From: Isochrysis galbana
Lineage: Eukaryota > Haptophyta > Isochrysidales > Isochrysidaceae
Direction: 5' to 3'
Assembly (NCBI GenBank): GCA_018136815.1
Contig: CM030937.1
Span: forward strand, 3,151,820-3,215,819
Length of the DNA: 64,000 bases
Below are positions 19,513 through 32,005 of this stretch, in pieces. The stretch's first letter is position 1, and the number at the start of each line of letters is the position of its first letter. The notes under the pieces were generated by a model that did no database searches, was not told the origin of the DNA, and saw only the letters and a list, made by a program, of their open reading frames with translations. The position numbers were made by a program, and so were the translations under genes.

Positions 19513-22500
19513 ATGAGGCGCGCCGCGCTGCTCCTCCTCGTGGTCGGCTTGCTGGGTGCGTGCGTCGCGTACCCATCGTACCTGACATGTGACCGGGAGC
19601 TAGCCGTCGGCTCCGAGATCATGTTCAAGCCAGCCGTCGCCAATGCTGAGGTGGCCACCGCTTTCACTGGCAAGGCCTGTGGCGGCACCTACACTCCCGG
19701 AGAGCAGATTGAGCTCTCAGAGCTGGGCGGGGGCACATACCTGCTGCAAATCTCGGGGGCGCGCATGACGTCGGGCACGTGTGATGCCACTCGCTCCATC
19801 GCCTCGCCCGTCACAGTCGACACCACCGGTGCCACTGGAGAGATTGCTGCGTGGCTTGGCCGCGCCACGAGCGGCGCAGGACCGGTCAACGTGCATGAGA
19901 AGTGCATTCTGAAGCCGGCGGCCGTCGCCGTGTCGCCGCCGCCCCCCGTAGCCAGCTCGCCGCCCCCCACCAGCACAGGCGGCGGCGGCGGCACCACGAG
20001 CCCCACCACGTCGCCGCCACCTGCCGTCTCGCCACCACTGCCGTTGGCGAGGCCTCCGCCGCCCATCGCCAAGCCACCGCCGCCGGAAGCAGACCCGACC
20101 GTCACCCGCGCGTGCTTCGGGGTGCGCCGCGCGCGTGCACGCCACGCTCGTGCACCTCTCGCACCTCACTGATGCGCCCTCGCCCTGTCCTTGCCCGCAG
20201 CCGGACTGTAAGTTCTCCCTGCTGTGGTCCGCATACGCCACGCATGTCATTGTCGTCGTCACCCTCGAGGGCAAGAATGCATGGGTCTCCCTGGGCGTCT
20301 CGAGAGACGGCACCATGTCCTCTCGTGGGGCGGGCAACCTAGCCGTCGTGGGTCACTACCCGGAGGGCGTCGCCAAGGTAGAGTCGTACAAGCTGTTGGC
20401 CTATACGAAGTCCGACGTCGTATACCAGTCCGAGCACCCGGGACACCTCGAGCGCAAGGACGGGAAGACGACCCTGCGGCTGGACCTCAACATCACGGAC
20501 TCGTGCGCGACGACGCCCAAGGCGCCATACATCCTCAAGGCATGTCGCGGCGAGACCATCCTCATTCTCGCGTACGGTCGGAGCGACGCCTTTGGCATCC
20601 ATAGCAATTACTACTCGCTCCGCGCAACGACGGTGACCTCGACCGTGAACACTGGCCAGGACCACGAGGCGGCCGCCGAGCGCGTCCTCATCCAGCAAGA
20701 CCTTTACTGGACGCACATCGTCCACATCTGCTTCATGTTTTTGGCGTGGCTCCTCCTTGCCCCAATTGGCGTCTTCGCGGCGATGCTCAAGCACAGGCTC
20801 CAGATCCTCAAAGAGGGCACGCCGCAGCTCTGGTTCCGTCTCCACCTGCGCGCGCAGCTGCTCACGTGCCTCTTCACCATTATTGGCAGCGTCTTCGGCT
20901 TCTTGGCCACCGAGCAGTACGGCATCCACTTCAACAACACGCACTCGATTGCCGGACTTATCACGGTCATCCTTGCCATCCTTCAGTTGCTCAACGGGTG
21001 GTTCCGCCCCGGCAAGAAGTCAAGGATCCGCCAAGCATGGGGCTGGACCCACCGCGGCCTCGGCTACGCAATCTTCATCCTAGCTATCGTCACTGCCGGC
21101 TACGGACTAAACAACGTCACGCGCCGCCTGAGCGGCCACACCAGCACCGTATCGGTCGACACCGTCGACCACTCCTCCGTCGTCGCCCCCCCGCCGCCCG
21201 CGGTGCCGCCCGTCACATCACCGCCGTCGCCACCGCCACCGCCCCCACCCCTCATCTTTCCCCCACCGCCGCCGCCCACAAAGGAAGGCTTGCTCGATGC
21301 TGTCGAGCGCGCCGCACCGCTCATCCACGACATCATCATGGAGCAGTCCGCCGGGCCGCTCTTCCTCCGCCTGGCCTGGCACGACGCCGGCACCTACGAC
21401 AAGAATACTGACAAGTACGGCCCACGTGCTTCTATGCGCTTCTCGCCAGAGGCTGACAATCCCTCGAATGCCGGGCTTGGGCGGGCGCGCGACCTCCTAG
21501 AGTCGGTCAAGCTCGCCGTGCCAACCATAGGCTACGCAGATCTCTATCAGCTGGCTGGTGCTGTGAGCGTCGCCGCGCTGGGCGGCCCCATCATCCCATT
21601 CCGCGCTGGACGTGTTGACGCCCAGGGCCCGGAAGACTGCGCGCCACCGGGGAACCTCGTGGGCCCACATGACAGTTCGGAAGACCTGCGTCGAGCATTT
21701 AACCGCATGGGCTTCAACGACCGCGAGATCGTGGCTCTGGCGGGCGCGCACAGCGTTGGCATGTGCCATATGCACGCCTCCGGTTTTCACGGCCCATGGA
21801 CCGAGCAGCCCATGCAGTTCACCAACGACTACTTCCAAGAACTGCTGCACACCAACTTCACGTGGGACGGGCGCCAATTTAACAACGAGCTTGGAACCGT
21901 GATGATGCTGGCCGCCGACATGGAAATGGTCCTCGACCCCGTCTTTGCACACTGGAGCGTCGCCTTCGCGGGAAGCCAATCACTCTTCTTCCAAGCATTC
22001 TCACAGTCCTTCCAAAAATTAGGAGAGCTCGGCTGGACTGACCTGTACGACGCTCCCTACTCGCTTCGCGTGCCCGTGGTCGTAACAGGGACTGTTCAGC
22101 GCGCTGCTGACATCATCCACGAGATGGTCCACCGATCGGCTATCGCGCCCACGCTCGTCCGGCTTGCGTGGCACGATGCCGGCACGTACATCAAGGCGGA
22201 GGACAAGTGGGGCCCGCGCGCCTCGATGCGCTTCGCACCAGAGGCAAACTACGGTGCCAACAATGGCCTCGGTCCTGCGCGCGCTCTTATGGATAGGGTG
22301 AAGCGGGCGGTGCCTGAGCTGTCCTACTCTGACATCTGGCAGCTCGCAGCGCACGTCTCAATCGAGTGGATGGGCGGACCCAAGCTTGCATACAAGATGG
22401 GCCGACGCGACGCGGAGGGCCCCGACGAGTGTCCACCCGATGGGCTCCTTCCTGGGGGTCATGACCATGCCGATGCCCTGCGCAACACGTTCAATCGGAT

Positions 22501-25500
22501 GGGCTTCGACGACCGTGACATCGTCTCGCTCTCCGGAGCCCACACCATCGGCCGCTGCCACATCCATAACAGTGGCTTCGATGGCCAGTGGACGCGCACG
22601 CCCCTTGTCTTCAGCAATCAATACTTCATCGACATAACCCAGGAGCCTTGGGTCTTCGACGGCGACGTGTTTCGCGACGAGGACCGTATCATGCTCGAGC
22701 CGGACATGCAGGTCTTCGAGGATGCGTCAATGAGAGCATGGACAGAGGCCTTCGCTGGCAACCAGCAGCTCTTCTTCGACTCGTTCGCCGACAGCTTCAC
22801 GATGCTCTCAGAGCTCGGTCACCACAATCTGCAGCGGGCACCGTACACGCTCACGCCAATCGAGCCCAAGAGGACAAATGCGATGAAAGATTCCTTCTGC
22901 GTTTTCCAAGAGCTGGGTGAGTGCGTGCTGCACCTATCATGGACGGTACACTCCGACCACACAGCCACGATGTCGCTGACGCTCGAGCAGGAAGTACGCT
23001 GGCTCGCGCTCGGAGTGAGCCGATACGGCATGATGGTGGAACCGCCCTCTCGCGTTGTCGTGGCCGATGGCACGGCCGTCTTGAAGCGCACTCTCGAACT
23101 CAAGAAGATAGGCGATGCGGCAGCCACAGCTGTGGTCGACGAAATGCAAGACCTGCGAGAGCACAGCTTCTCACGTGTGGACGGCAAGTCCGTGCTTCAG
23201 TTCCGTACAGACGTCGAGTGGCTGCGCCAGCATGCCGATCCCCAGTCGGGCGGCATGTGGTTCATCTACGCTCATGGACCTTACGGGGACCTTAATCAGC
23301 CGCTCGGATACCACGGACCCGCGGGTCGGGGGCGTTTCCAAGTGACGGCCTTCAGTTTGTCAGTGACAGAACTTTCCCCGGCCCTCAACGCAAGCATCCA
23401 GACAGCGGCCGGTATGATACATGAATTGGTGCGCACGCGCGGCGCAGGTCCGGTCTTCGTGCGCCTTGCGTGGCACGACGCCGGTACATATGATAAGAAT
23501 GATGGAACGGGTGGCCCCCGCGCATCGATGCGCTTCCTCCCTGAGTCCGAGAACCCCGCGAACAGAGGGCTGGATACGGCCAGGGACATGCTCGAGCCCA
23601 TCCACTCTACTGTGCCGAATCTTGGTTATGCAGACCTATGGCAGCTGGCGGGCATCGTGGCCATTGAAGCCATGGGAGGACCGAAGGTACCCTTCCACGT
23701 TGGTCGTGTGGATGCTAGCAGCGCGGCCGAGGCCATAGGGCCGGGGCGACTTCCGGGCGGCCACGACTCTCCCGAGCAGCTGCGATCGACTTTCGGGCGC
23801 ATGGGCTTCGACGACCGTGAGATCGTCGCGCTCTTAGGCGCGCACGCAGTCGGTCGTTGTCACGCCGTCTACAGCGGATTTGAGGGGCCGTGGACCCTGA
23901 CACCTCTCCAGTTTACGAACTCCTACTATGTCGACATGCTGAATAAGACCTTTATGAGTGACGGCAATCAAAACAATGCCGATGACGGCACGATGATGCT
24001 CGACGCTGACTTGTCACTCATTGCTGACCCTATCATGAAGGGCTACGTGGAAGAGTTTGCCGCCGACAGCGACGCCTTTTTTGCGGCCTTTTCGCACGCC
24101 TTTGAGAAGCTTGGCACTCTTGGTTGGGACGGCCTCATCACTGTGCCGCTCGACATTGGCACAGGGCTGCCACGAGAGAAGGCCATCCCCGGCACACAAT
24201 ATTTAAAGCCGGGGCTCTCCCTTTCATGGGAAGTTGTCAATGGCAGCGTTACCATCGAGCTGGAGTATAACAAAGACGTCTCGTGGATGGGCATTGGGAC
24301 TTCTCGGAACGGTCGCATGATTGACCCGCAGTCCCTAGCCGTCATTGGGGACCACACTGGCGTCCATCGGCGAACGTTGGAGGTAAAGGACACCCTGAGT
24401 GCGGATCACACGGCCCCTCTAGATGAAGTGCAAGACCTCGTCGCCGCCTCCTTTGTGCGCGCGAACGGCACTACATCACTCACGTTTGTCTTGCACGAGG
24501 CCTGGCTTGAGCACCACGCAAGCCCTGAAGGCGACCTGTGGTTCATTTTCGCCCACGGTGATCCTGACAAGGCGGAGAACAACCCGCCCTTCGGCTATCA
24601 CGGCCCACGGCGTGGTGCAGTATCAGTCAATATCCGCGGAAATGCGCCGACACAGCCAAAGGACTACGACGGCACGCTGACTCTGAAGCCGGGTATGGTG
24701 CTCAACTGGATTTACAATGGCGCCTCAGGTGTTTCTTTCTGGCTCATCTTGGAGGAGAGTGTCGAATGGCTCGCGCTCGGACTGTCGCACTCTGGCGCCA
24801 TGGTGACGTCTCTGGCTGTTGTTGGCAGCTCTGATGGCGTCCAACAACGCAACCTTGTCGTCAAGGATGTCTCGTCTGTTGCAGCCACTGCTCCTCTTGC
24901 CGCTCAGATCGGTATTTGGGAGGAGAGCTTCCTCAACTCAGACGGTCGGGCTGTGTTGTCGTTCAAGGCGGAGGCCTCTTGGCTCGAGCCCTTCATGCAT
25001 GATAATAATGAGCATCTCTTCTTTGTATGGTCACATGCGCGCCCTGGCGATGTCGCCCACGCCTTCTCATACCACGGCCCCAACCGTGGATCCGCTCGCG
25101 CCACCGACTTCTTCTACCCCATACACACGGGTGTCGTGAATGACAATGATGGTGACGAACCCGTGATCCTGCGCGCACCGCCTGCACCATCCGGTGCGCT
25201 GACCGGCAACCTCGCCCTGGGCAGCGTTACGCTGAAGTGGTATGTGCACAACGGCAAGGCCACCATCACGGCGGAGCTCGACAAGGAGGCTGGTTGGTTT
25301 GCCATCGCTGTGTCGAAGATGGGGTGGATGGTTCTCGACACCACGACCGGTGAGGTGGAGCCCTCGCTCGCCGCCGTGGCCACGGAGGAGGGTGTCAATG
25401 AGTACAAGCTGGTGGGTCAAAACCCGCAGGATATTTCGCGGAGCGTCGAGGCTGTCGCCAACTCACAGCTCGAGAGCATCGGTTTCAGCCGCGTCCATGG

Positions 25501-28174
25501 TACAACTAAGTTCGTCTTCATTGCACCCACTGACTGGCTTTTCACGTACCTATCACCCACTGGCGGGGCGGTCAAAATGCTGTGGGCACATGGCGTCGAG
25601 GAGAAATCGCCCTTCGGATATCATGGTACTTCTCGCGGCATGTTCCAGATTCCGGCTACCGACTTCGGTTTCGTGCCCTCGCCGCCACCCTCGCCCAAGC
25701 CGCCGCCGCCGCCCACCGCCACATGCCCACCGTGTGTTATCCCCGAGGTTGACTATTGCGGTGACATAGTTTCATACCGTGTTGGCCGCTGCTACATTCT
25801 CGAGGACTCACTCATACCGGCGCAATTCGACGACCTCTGGCGCGAGTATGCAAATCGGCGCGAACTCGCGCCGTCTTTTCGCCTCGCATGGACGATCGAG
25901 GGGGGATTCCCTGATGGCAAGATCTCCATCATGGTCCAGGCAAAGACCCGAGGGTGGGTAGGGTTCGGGTTGATGGGCGGATCTTTCGGACATGGCATGA
26001 TAGATACTGACATCTGGTACGGCAACGTCGTCGACGGCGTGGCAAACGTGTACGACACATGGTCGCCCAATATCGCTATGCCTCTCATGGATATCGACTA
26101 CCAGCACACCAACGACATCACCGACGTCGGAGGATATGAGGACGAGGAGAACGGCATCACCACGCTCTTCTTCAAGCGGAAACTCACATCGGACGACGAT
26201 TGGGATCACCAAATCGTCCAAGGCGAGATGCAAGTTATCTTTGCTTGGTCTGCCAATGGCGACGATTCGCTCTCGCACTACCATGGGCCGGCACGAGGCT
26301 TCGAGACGATAGTCCTCGTGCCTCATCCTGAGTTCAGCTGGGCATGGTACATTGGCGCCGGATGCGGCGTCGGCTTGCTGATGATCATTGGCTTCTACCT
26401 CCTTGACCGGCGTCGGCGCCGCACCTTGCGACAAATGGCCGAGGAGCGCTTCAACCAGGTCCGCGCGAAGGTGAATGACACGGTGAGCAAGGACACGCCG
26501 CAGCTGTCATTTGGCATGGCGTTCGTCCCAGCACGCGACTTCCTTGCCCTGGGACACCTCGTGGCTCACGAGAAACTTCGCGACATTGGCACGCTCCGCC
26601 TCGTCGATCGTTTTGATCAAGCGAAGGCCTTGGTCGAGATCGCCGGCTTCAAAATCTTGTTCTTCTCTCACCAATGGCTCGCCTTCAACGAACCGGACCC
26701 TGACAACACGCACTACAACTGCATTTGTTTGGCTTTGACGTCGCTCGCCCGGAACAAGAGCATTGATTTGGACACGGCGCTCGTATGGGTCGACTATTGT
26801 TCCATTCCGCAAGTTAACAAGCAGCTGCAGGGCATGGCCATCTCTGACCTTGTCGAGTATGCTTCCCTAGCCACTTACTTCATCGTCGTCGTCCCGCACG
26901 CAGTGCATGCCGACACTGGCGAGCCGTGCAACAAGTCGACGTATCAAGAGCGAGGCTGGTGTCGGCTCGAGCAATTCGCCAAAGCCGCAACCGGAGAGAC
27001 TTCCAACATGTTCACGTGCTCGTCGGAGCCCGAGGACACTGAGGTCAAGTTCCATCCATACGTGGCTGAGTCGACGGAGTGGAAGCGCTCGGCCCTCGGC
27101 GTGCTTCATGGCACCTTCTCTTGCTGTCAACGCACGAAGGATCACACGGAAGCCGACCCAGTTCATGGGATGATGCCGTGCGACAAAGAACGCCTCGAGC
27201 CGGCTCTTCTCCGCATCTACATGGCTGCCATTCTTCGTCTCCCGCAGTGTCCGCTGCGCGACCAACTCCTGAGCCACGAGGAGCTTATTCTTCCGAGCGA
27301 TCGCTTTAACGACGACATCATCCGCGCGATGCACGAACGCTTCGATCACGATCTCTCTGAGGCCATGCAGGTTCCGTTTGCGCCTACTAAGAGGAATCTG
27401 CAAAGGGCGTCCCTCATCCCGGACATCCCTGAAAACGACCGGGCGGACCCCGACAAGCTCTTGGCTTTAGTGAAGTCCCTTCAAGACCAGCTTCACGACC
27501 GCGAACTGCGACTCCACGAGGCTCAGTTCTCCATGCGCTATGACCGCTCTACTTCTCGGCTCGTCACCCCGCGCGAGGCGGACCTGGCGCATGCTGTGCA
27601 TAGCGTGCTTCCGCCGCTACCCCCGAAGCCTCACTTACTCGAACAGAGCGGTCGCCTTATGCACACATACGAGGACCCTGACTTGAAGCCTTCCCCATTT
27701 CCTCTCAAGGCTGTGCCCAACGCTAGGGCTGTCCGTGCGGTGAATCAGCGGATAGATCCTCATGACGACAACGCCACTGCCGAGACCCTGCAGACCTCCA
27801 CAGTTTCGGGTAGACACTCCCATCCAGTTGGAAGTCGTGGCAGCTATGAGGGGCAAATGCCTAGCCTGATGGAGGAGGTGAACCGAAAGCATGCGGAACG
27901 AGGTAACAGCCCTTCTTTCCGTAGTCAGCCTGCATTCAATGGTTCAGACGGCCGCTCGCAGAACATCGAGGTTCGCGCACGAGCTTCTCTAGAGCCACCG
28001 CACCCTTTCCTTGGCGATGCGTACGGCGGCAAACCCGGCACTCGTGAAAGTGGTGAAGACATGGTAGAGGAGGCATTGCAGCGCCGCTCCCTCTCCCAGA
28101 TCGTCGTCTCGGCCATGGCAGCGAGCAAGTCACAGGAAGGACTCGGTAGTCCGGACTCGGATCTGGAAGCGTGA
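19513..28174 (+). CDS. Giant DOMON / cytochrome b561 / triple haem peroxidase / TIR-like membrane protein (2 exons)
   Basis: Exons 19513-20121 and 20201-28174 join in phase 0 across a 79-bp intron (GTGCGC...CCGCAG), giving 2860 residues. Order: signal peptide (RRAALLLLVVGLLGACVA); Cys-containing region and Pro-rich linker; DOMON 1 (204-344); cytochrome b561 core (about 372-510) with helix-end histidines; Pro-rich linker; class I haem peroxidase domains 1 (565-830), 2 (832-1087) and 3 (1262-1523); DOMON modules at about 1090-1252, 1535-1684, 1697-1840, 1870-2027 and 2087-2247; transmembrane helix (about 2250-2270) followed by RRRRR; cytosolic TIR-like domain (about 2304-2567); coiled-coil tail. 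Each peroxidase keeps distal Arg/Trp/His (593/596/597; 857/860/861; 1291/1294/1295), proximal His (720, 984, 1418) and the APX-like Trp in GPWT or GQWT. It probably moves electrons through haem modules and senses or removes peroxide outside the cell. The TIR-like call rests on FFSHQW, WVDYCSIPQ and RGWCRLE. Confidence 0.85.
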
Positions 28175-29062
28175 TGGGACCATTGGGTGCACGACCCACT
28201 TTCTGTCTCGCTCCACGATTTGAAACTGGTCGATGTTTGCGCCATGAGACGAGGCGGCGGCGACATTTGGAAAGGAGGAGTTCAAGGGGCTGGAACACCC
28301 GAGAGCGCTCACCATGCAGCTTCGGTGCCCAATATTCTTCCTCAGCTCACCGAATCCAGGGTTAACTCTGCCATGTGGGGTCCAATTGCGCCAATGTTTT
28401 CCACCGACTCAGAGATACGTATTTCCTTGTTTTGCCATCGCGGTGCTCCGCATGCTACTTCAAGTATCTGAATTGAGGAAACGTATGGCAGGGGGCCTCA
28501 TCGCCGTCGACACGCATTTAGTGCGTCAGTCGACCTTTGTTCATTTTGGTTGCCTTCTTAACGTGTTTCACGCTAGAGGGGATTGCACTAGCGTAGTCGG
28601 TCGTCGGCAGCAAGTGACCCTGAGTTGCGTTCCGTGTCGATGAGGATGCGCCTATGTGGGTTTGGCGCTGTCAGGTTCTTGCTCATAGAAAGCACGCTAG
28701 TGAAAACAGTTCACGTGCCAAGGATTGCCTTCCCATCGCAAAAGCGAACAGCCGCCATGGAGGCCAGGGCAAAAACTCAACACACGCAGCCCGACGTCGA
28801 AAACATGCTACTACGCTCATGCTCATACTCGAGCGCACAGCACCAAGCAATCTAACGGCGAAAAATCGCATCTTGAGCTTGAGTGCACGCGTCAACTTAA
28901 GTTCAAAGTTCAAACAAGAACCTCTTGAAGATGCCTATGCCTACTACTCTAGAGGTGGGGGAGGCTGGGTTGAAAAAATTCTGACTGGTCGGGAGACCAA
29001 TTTCTTTATCGTGGGACCGGGCAAGGGTGTTGATGTTGCATCAGCTTACGAGCTCGCACTGC
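28175..29062. other. No gene
   Basis: This is the 3' flank of the peroxidase gene. Only short frames are present and none has a recognisable domain. A retroposon begins at 29063. Confidence 0.5.
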
Positions 29063-29568
29063 AACTAAGTTTATACTTGGTTCGCCCATGGGGGGGCACG
29101 AGCCCCCCTTTCTCTCCACTCCTCCCCTGCCGTGGGGGAGGAACCACCCATCCTCCTGGCATGCCTGATGGCTTGCCAGGAGGCCATTGCCCTGCTGACC
29201 CACTCTCCCACTGACAGGCACGCCTGGATCGCTCGTCCTGGCCCCTCGTGGCCAGCCCATCGCTCCAACCCCCCCTCCCCCCCTGTTCGACAGACAGACA
29301 GGTGCAGACTGGGGGCCCCAGAGGCTCAGGAACGCCAGCGAGGGAGAGGCAGGGGAGGCCAGGGCCCAGCCCTAGCCTCCTCTGCCCCCTGAGCTGGCCT
29401 CCAGGAGCCTCCAGGGGTCGCCAGCAAGCAGCTGCAGGCCTGGCGCAGGCACGCCATCGCGCGTGCCGCAGGAGAGAGGAGAGGGAGCGCGGAGAAGGGG
29501 GTGGGCGGAGCGAGAGCTCCGCCCACCGAAACATATGTAAGTCCCGCACCTGCACCTGTTTACAGGAT
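29063..29568 (+). mobile_element. Hairpin-led GC-rich retroposon, copy 1
   Basis: The copy starts with the hairpin AACTAAGTTTATACTTGGTT, then an ATG at 29088 (MGGHEPPFLS). It continues as a GC-rich body that matches 40741-41175 closely and 30173-31030 in part (GCCAGCGAGGGAGAGGCAG; CTGCCCCCTGAGCTG). Its 3' end (TGTTTACAGGAT) is the point where similarity to the 40741 copy stops. Beyond it lies LINE endonuclease sequence on the other strand. No clear target duplication was found for this copy. Confidence 0.6.
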
Positions 29569-32005
29569 CTTTCGCGTCTGCCCACACGGTCTCTGGGTCT
29601 TCTCCTTCGCACATCTTGAAGATCATCTTGCGAGCTGCTCTCTGCAAAAGTAGTCTGACCGTGTTCTTTGCCCCTTTCTCGTGGATGATGTTTAGGTCTA
29701 TTGGTGCGTCGAACCTACGCCCGGGTTTGTATCCTGGAGTTTCGAACGTCGCGAGCACCGGTAGGTGGTCGGACGCAGCTTTGCCCGAGAATAGATCCGG
29801 GCTATGCCCATGTTTTTGCCATTGGAACGCATCCGTGTCGCTGCTATGGTATGTTCTGTCTATCCTCGTGTGTGTCGTGGCCGCCATTCTCGTGTACCCC
29901 ACATTCGGGCCTAGTCGCAGTGTGTGGTGTACGTCTCGGAGCCTATATCTCTTGGCCAGCGCTTTCCATTTCTCTCCGTGTGCGTTATGGTACGTCGTCC
30001 CTCCCGTTCCCCGGGTGTCTTTCGCGCTATCTTCGACGCAATTGAAGTCCCCTCCTATCACGGTCGGGGTTGAGTCGAGTGCGGCTAGTTTTCCCTGGAG
30101 CTCCGCGATTTGTCTTTCGCGGGCGCCGGGTGTTGCGCTTAGATATATGGACATTATACGATATTTAGTTTCAACTACTTTTATAAGTAGGAGGCCAATG
30201 GGGGCCTCGCGCCCCCCTCTCTCCATCGCAGACACCCCCTGGGTGGGCCTGCACAACCAATCTCAGCCCCTGCCTGCTGGCAGGGGCTGAGCTGACATCA
30301 ATCTGGCCCAGACCTTCGCCGAGCGCGCGCCGCGCGCCGCACGCACTCGCCTGCACTGGCCCTCGCTCGTACTGACCCCCCCCCTCACCACTGAGCCACA
30401 GACCACCGAGGCCGCCAGGAGGGCACCCAGGGCCAGCGAGGCGAGCGAGGGAGAGGCAGGAGAGGCCAGGGGCACTGCCCCAGCCTCCACTGCCCCCTGA
30501 GCTGCCCTGGCTGGCCCTCTGGGGGGCCCCGAGGGGCCCCCCAGAAGGGGGCCATGGCGCGCGCCATGCAGCACACGCCCGTAGGAGAACGAAGAGAACG
30601 ACGGGAAAAGAACGACAAAAAAACCACACGATCTGGCCCGAGAATAGGTAAGATATCCGCCCATTTACGGTATATCAACGGGAAGACACCCTGCGCGGCA
30701 GTCAAACACCGCGAAAGTGCGGCAGCGGACGAAGAAAGGCCGAAGGGCGGGGGCCGAGACCCCCTGGGGACAATATAAGATAGTTCAGAAGGCGTTTTAC
30801 GTTTGTCTGCCACAGGAACACCCAACAACAGGTCTGCCCCAGCCCGCCCCTTGCGCTTGGCCCGTCGCAGTGCACGCGGGCCCCCCCCCCGATACCAAAG
30901 ACAAAGGAATGAAGGGGGTAGTGTAAAGGGAGTGAGTGTTCTGGGGTATAGGCGATGGCGTGAGTCGGTACCGTGAGTGCGTGATCCTTTATAGCTAGCG
31001 GTAGTAGCCTGAATCTTCAGATGTTTTTTTTTATACGATATTTAGTTTCATCGATGTTGATCTCTACTGAAACGCATCTACCGTCTAGTAAGGCACTTGC
31101 CGTTTCCGGCCTAGGTGTGATCCTATCAGCTCCGTCTCTGGTCGCCACAGCGACGCCGCTGGCCGGATCCCCTAGCTCTCCGGGGGCATCGTGCCAGGAC
31201 CACCCTAAGAGAGTGGCCGTTCTGCGTGCCCGGAGGTGTGTGCCGTCCTCGTAAGCATGGAGCTCTTGGAGGAGGAGAATGTCTATCTTTGCCTTGCGCG
31301 CCTGTGAGAGCACCGCGGCTAACTTGCCGCCTTTGGTGCCGTTGAGGTTGTAGGTCGCGATGGTGATGGGTCCCTCACCTGGGTACCCGAGGGTGGAGTC
31401 AAAAGTGAGTCTAGGGCGTGGGGGCACGCGTCCCATGAACTTATAGCGCGCTCTCCTATCGAGCGATATCCCGTTAGCGATGGCACATATGGCTAGCGCG
31501 TACTCTGGGTGGAGGAAGAGGCAGGCCGGGCCGTTCAAGCAGACTCCCGGGATCTTCTTGTGCGGGTGAAGGCGGCAGCGGATGGTGCACTTGTTGTCGA
31601 TCCACGCCCCGGGGGCTTCGTGCGATAGGTTGCAGCGGACACCCCGCTTGTTCCTCAGGCATAGGCCTTGAAGGAATCGCGAGCATTGTTTGGGTGGGCC
31701 CTTACCAAGTGCCTCGTGCGCCGTCTTTGGGCGTGGGTTCAGCTTGTAGGCTTCGTTGCGCTCGCGGCGTTTCGCCGCTTCTTGGTCACAAACGCAGAAG
31801 CGGTGTGTCGCTGGGAGGCCGTGTGCCGCTTCGAGTCTCCATCCTTTACAGCCGCGAAGGCTGCCGTGGATCATTAATTTGTGTTGAGATTGGATGGAGT
31901 CCGGCATGCGCAGCTCCTTGCACGCTCGTACCCCATAGTTTACGGGGATTGTCGTGTTGTCTATGTTGAGGAGAAGTTTGCGCGGGAAGCTTCCGTCCAT
32001 GAAGG
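29569..32005 (-). mobile_element. LINE fragment, copy 1 (zinc fingers and endonuclease), carrying an insertion
   Basis: On the minus strand, 32005-31050 encodes CCCH-type fingers (CSRFLQGLCLRNKRGVRCNLSH; GVCLNGPACLFLH) and the start of an APE-type endonuclease (TIATYNLNGTKGGKLAAVLS; ILLLQELHA). The endonuclease continues at 30172-29570 (VIGGDFNCVED; SDHLPVLATFE) after a retroposon of about 860 bp that interrupts it at residues ETKYRI. The fragment ends at 29569 against another retroposon, before any reverse transcriptase. The order of zinc finger then APE endonuclease is that of a non-LTR retrotransposon. The copy is dead because of the insertion and the truncation. Confidence 0.8.
30173..31030 (+). 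mobile_element. Hairpin-led GC-rich retroposon, copy 2, with target-site duplication and T tail
   Basis: The insertion lies inside LINE copy 1 and is flanked by a 19-bp direct repeat (TTATACGATATTTAGTTTC at 30154-30172 and 31031-31049). It begins with the hairpin AACTACTTTTATAAGTAG, then an ATG at 30198 (MGASRPPLSIAD). It has a GC-rich body related to copy 1, then a more AT-rich segment, and ends in a run of T. Duplicated target plus homopolymer tail is the mark of target-primed retroposition. The T tail could be a Pol III-type terminator or the true 3' tail. No long coding frame is present. Confidence 0.8.

Noticed and set aside
29616-30290. Plus-strand frame of 224 residues
   Set aside because: Most of it is antisense to LINE endonuclease sequence. 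Only its last 31 residues, starting at the ATG of 30198, belong to the hairpin-led element.
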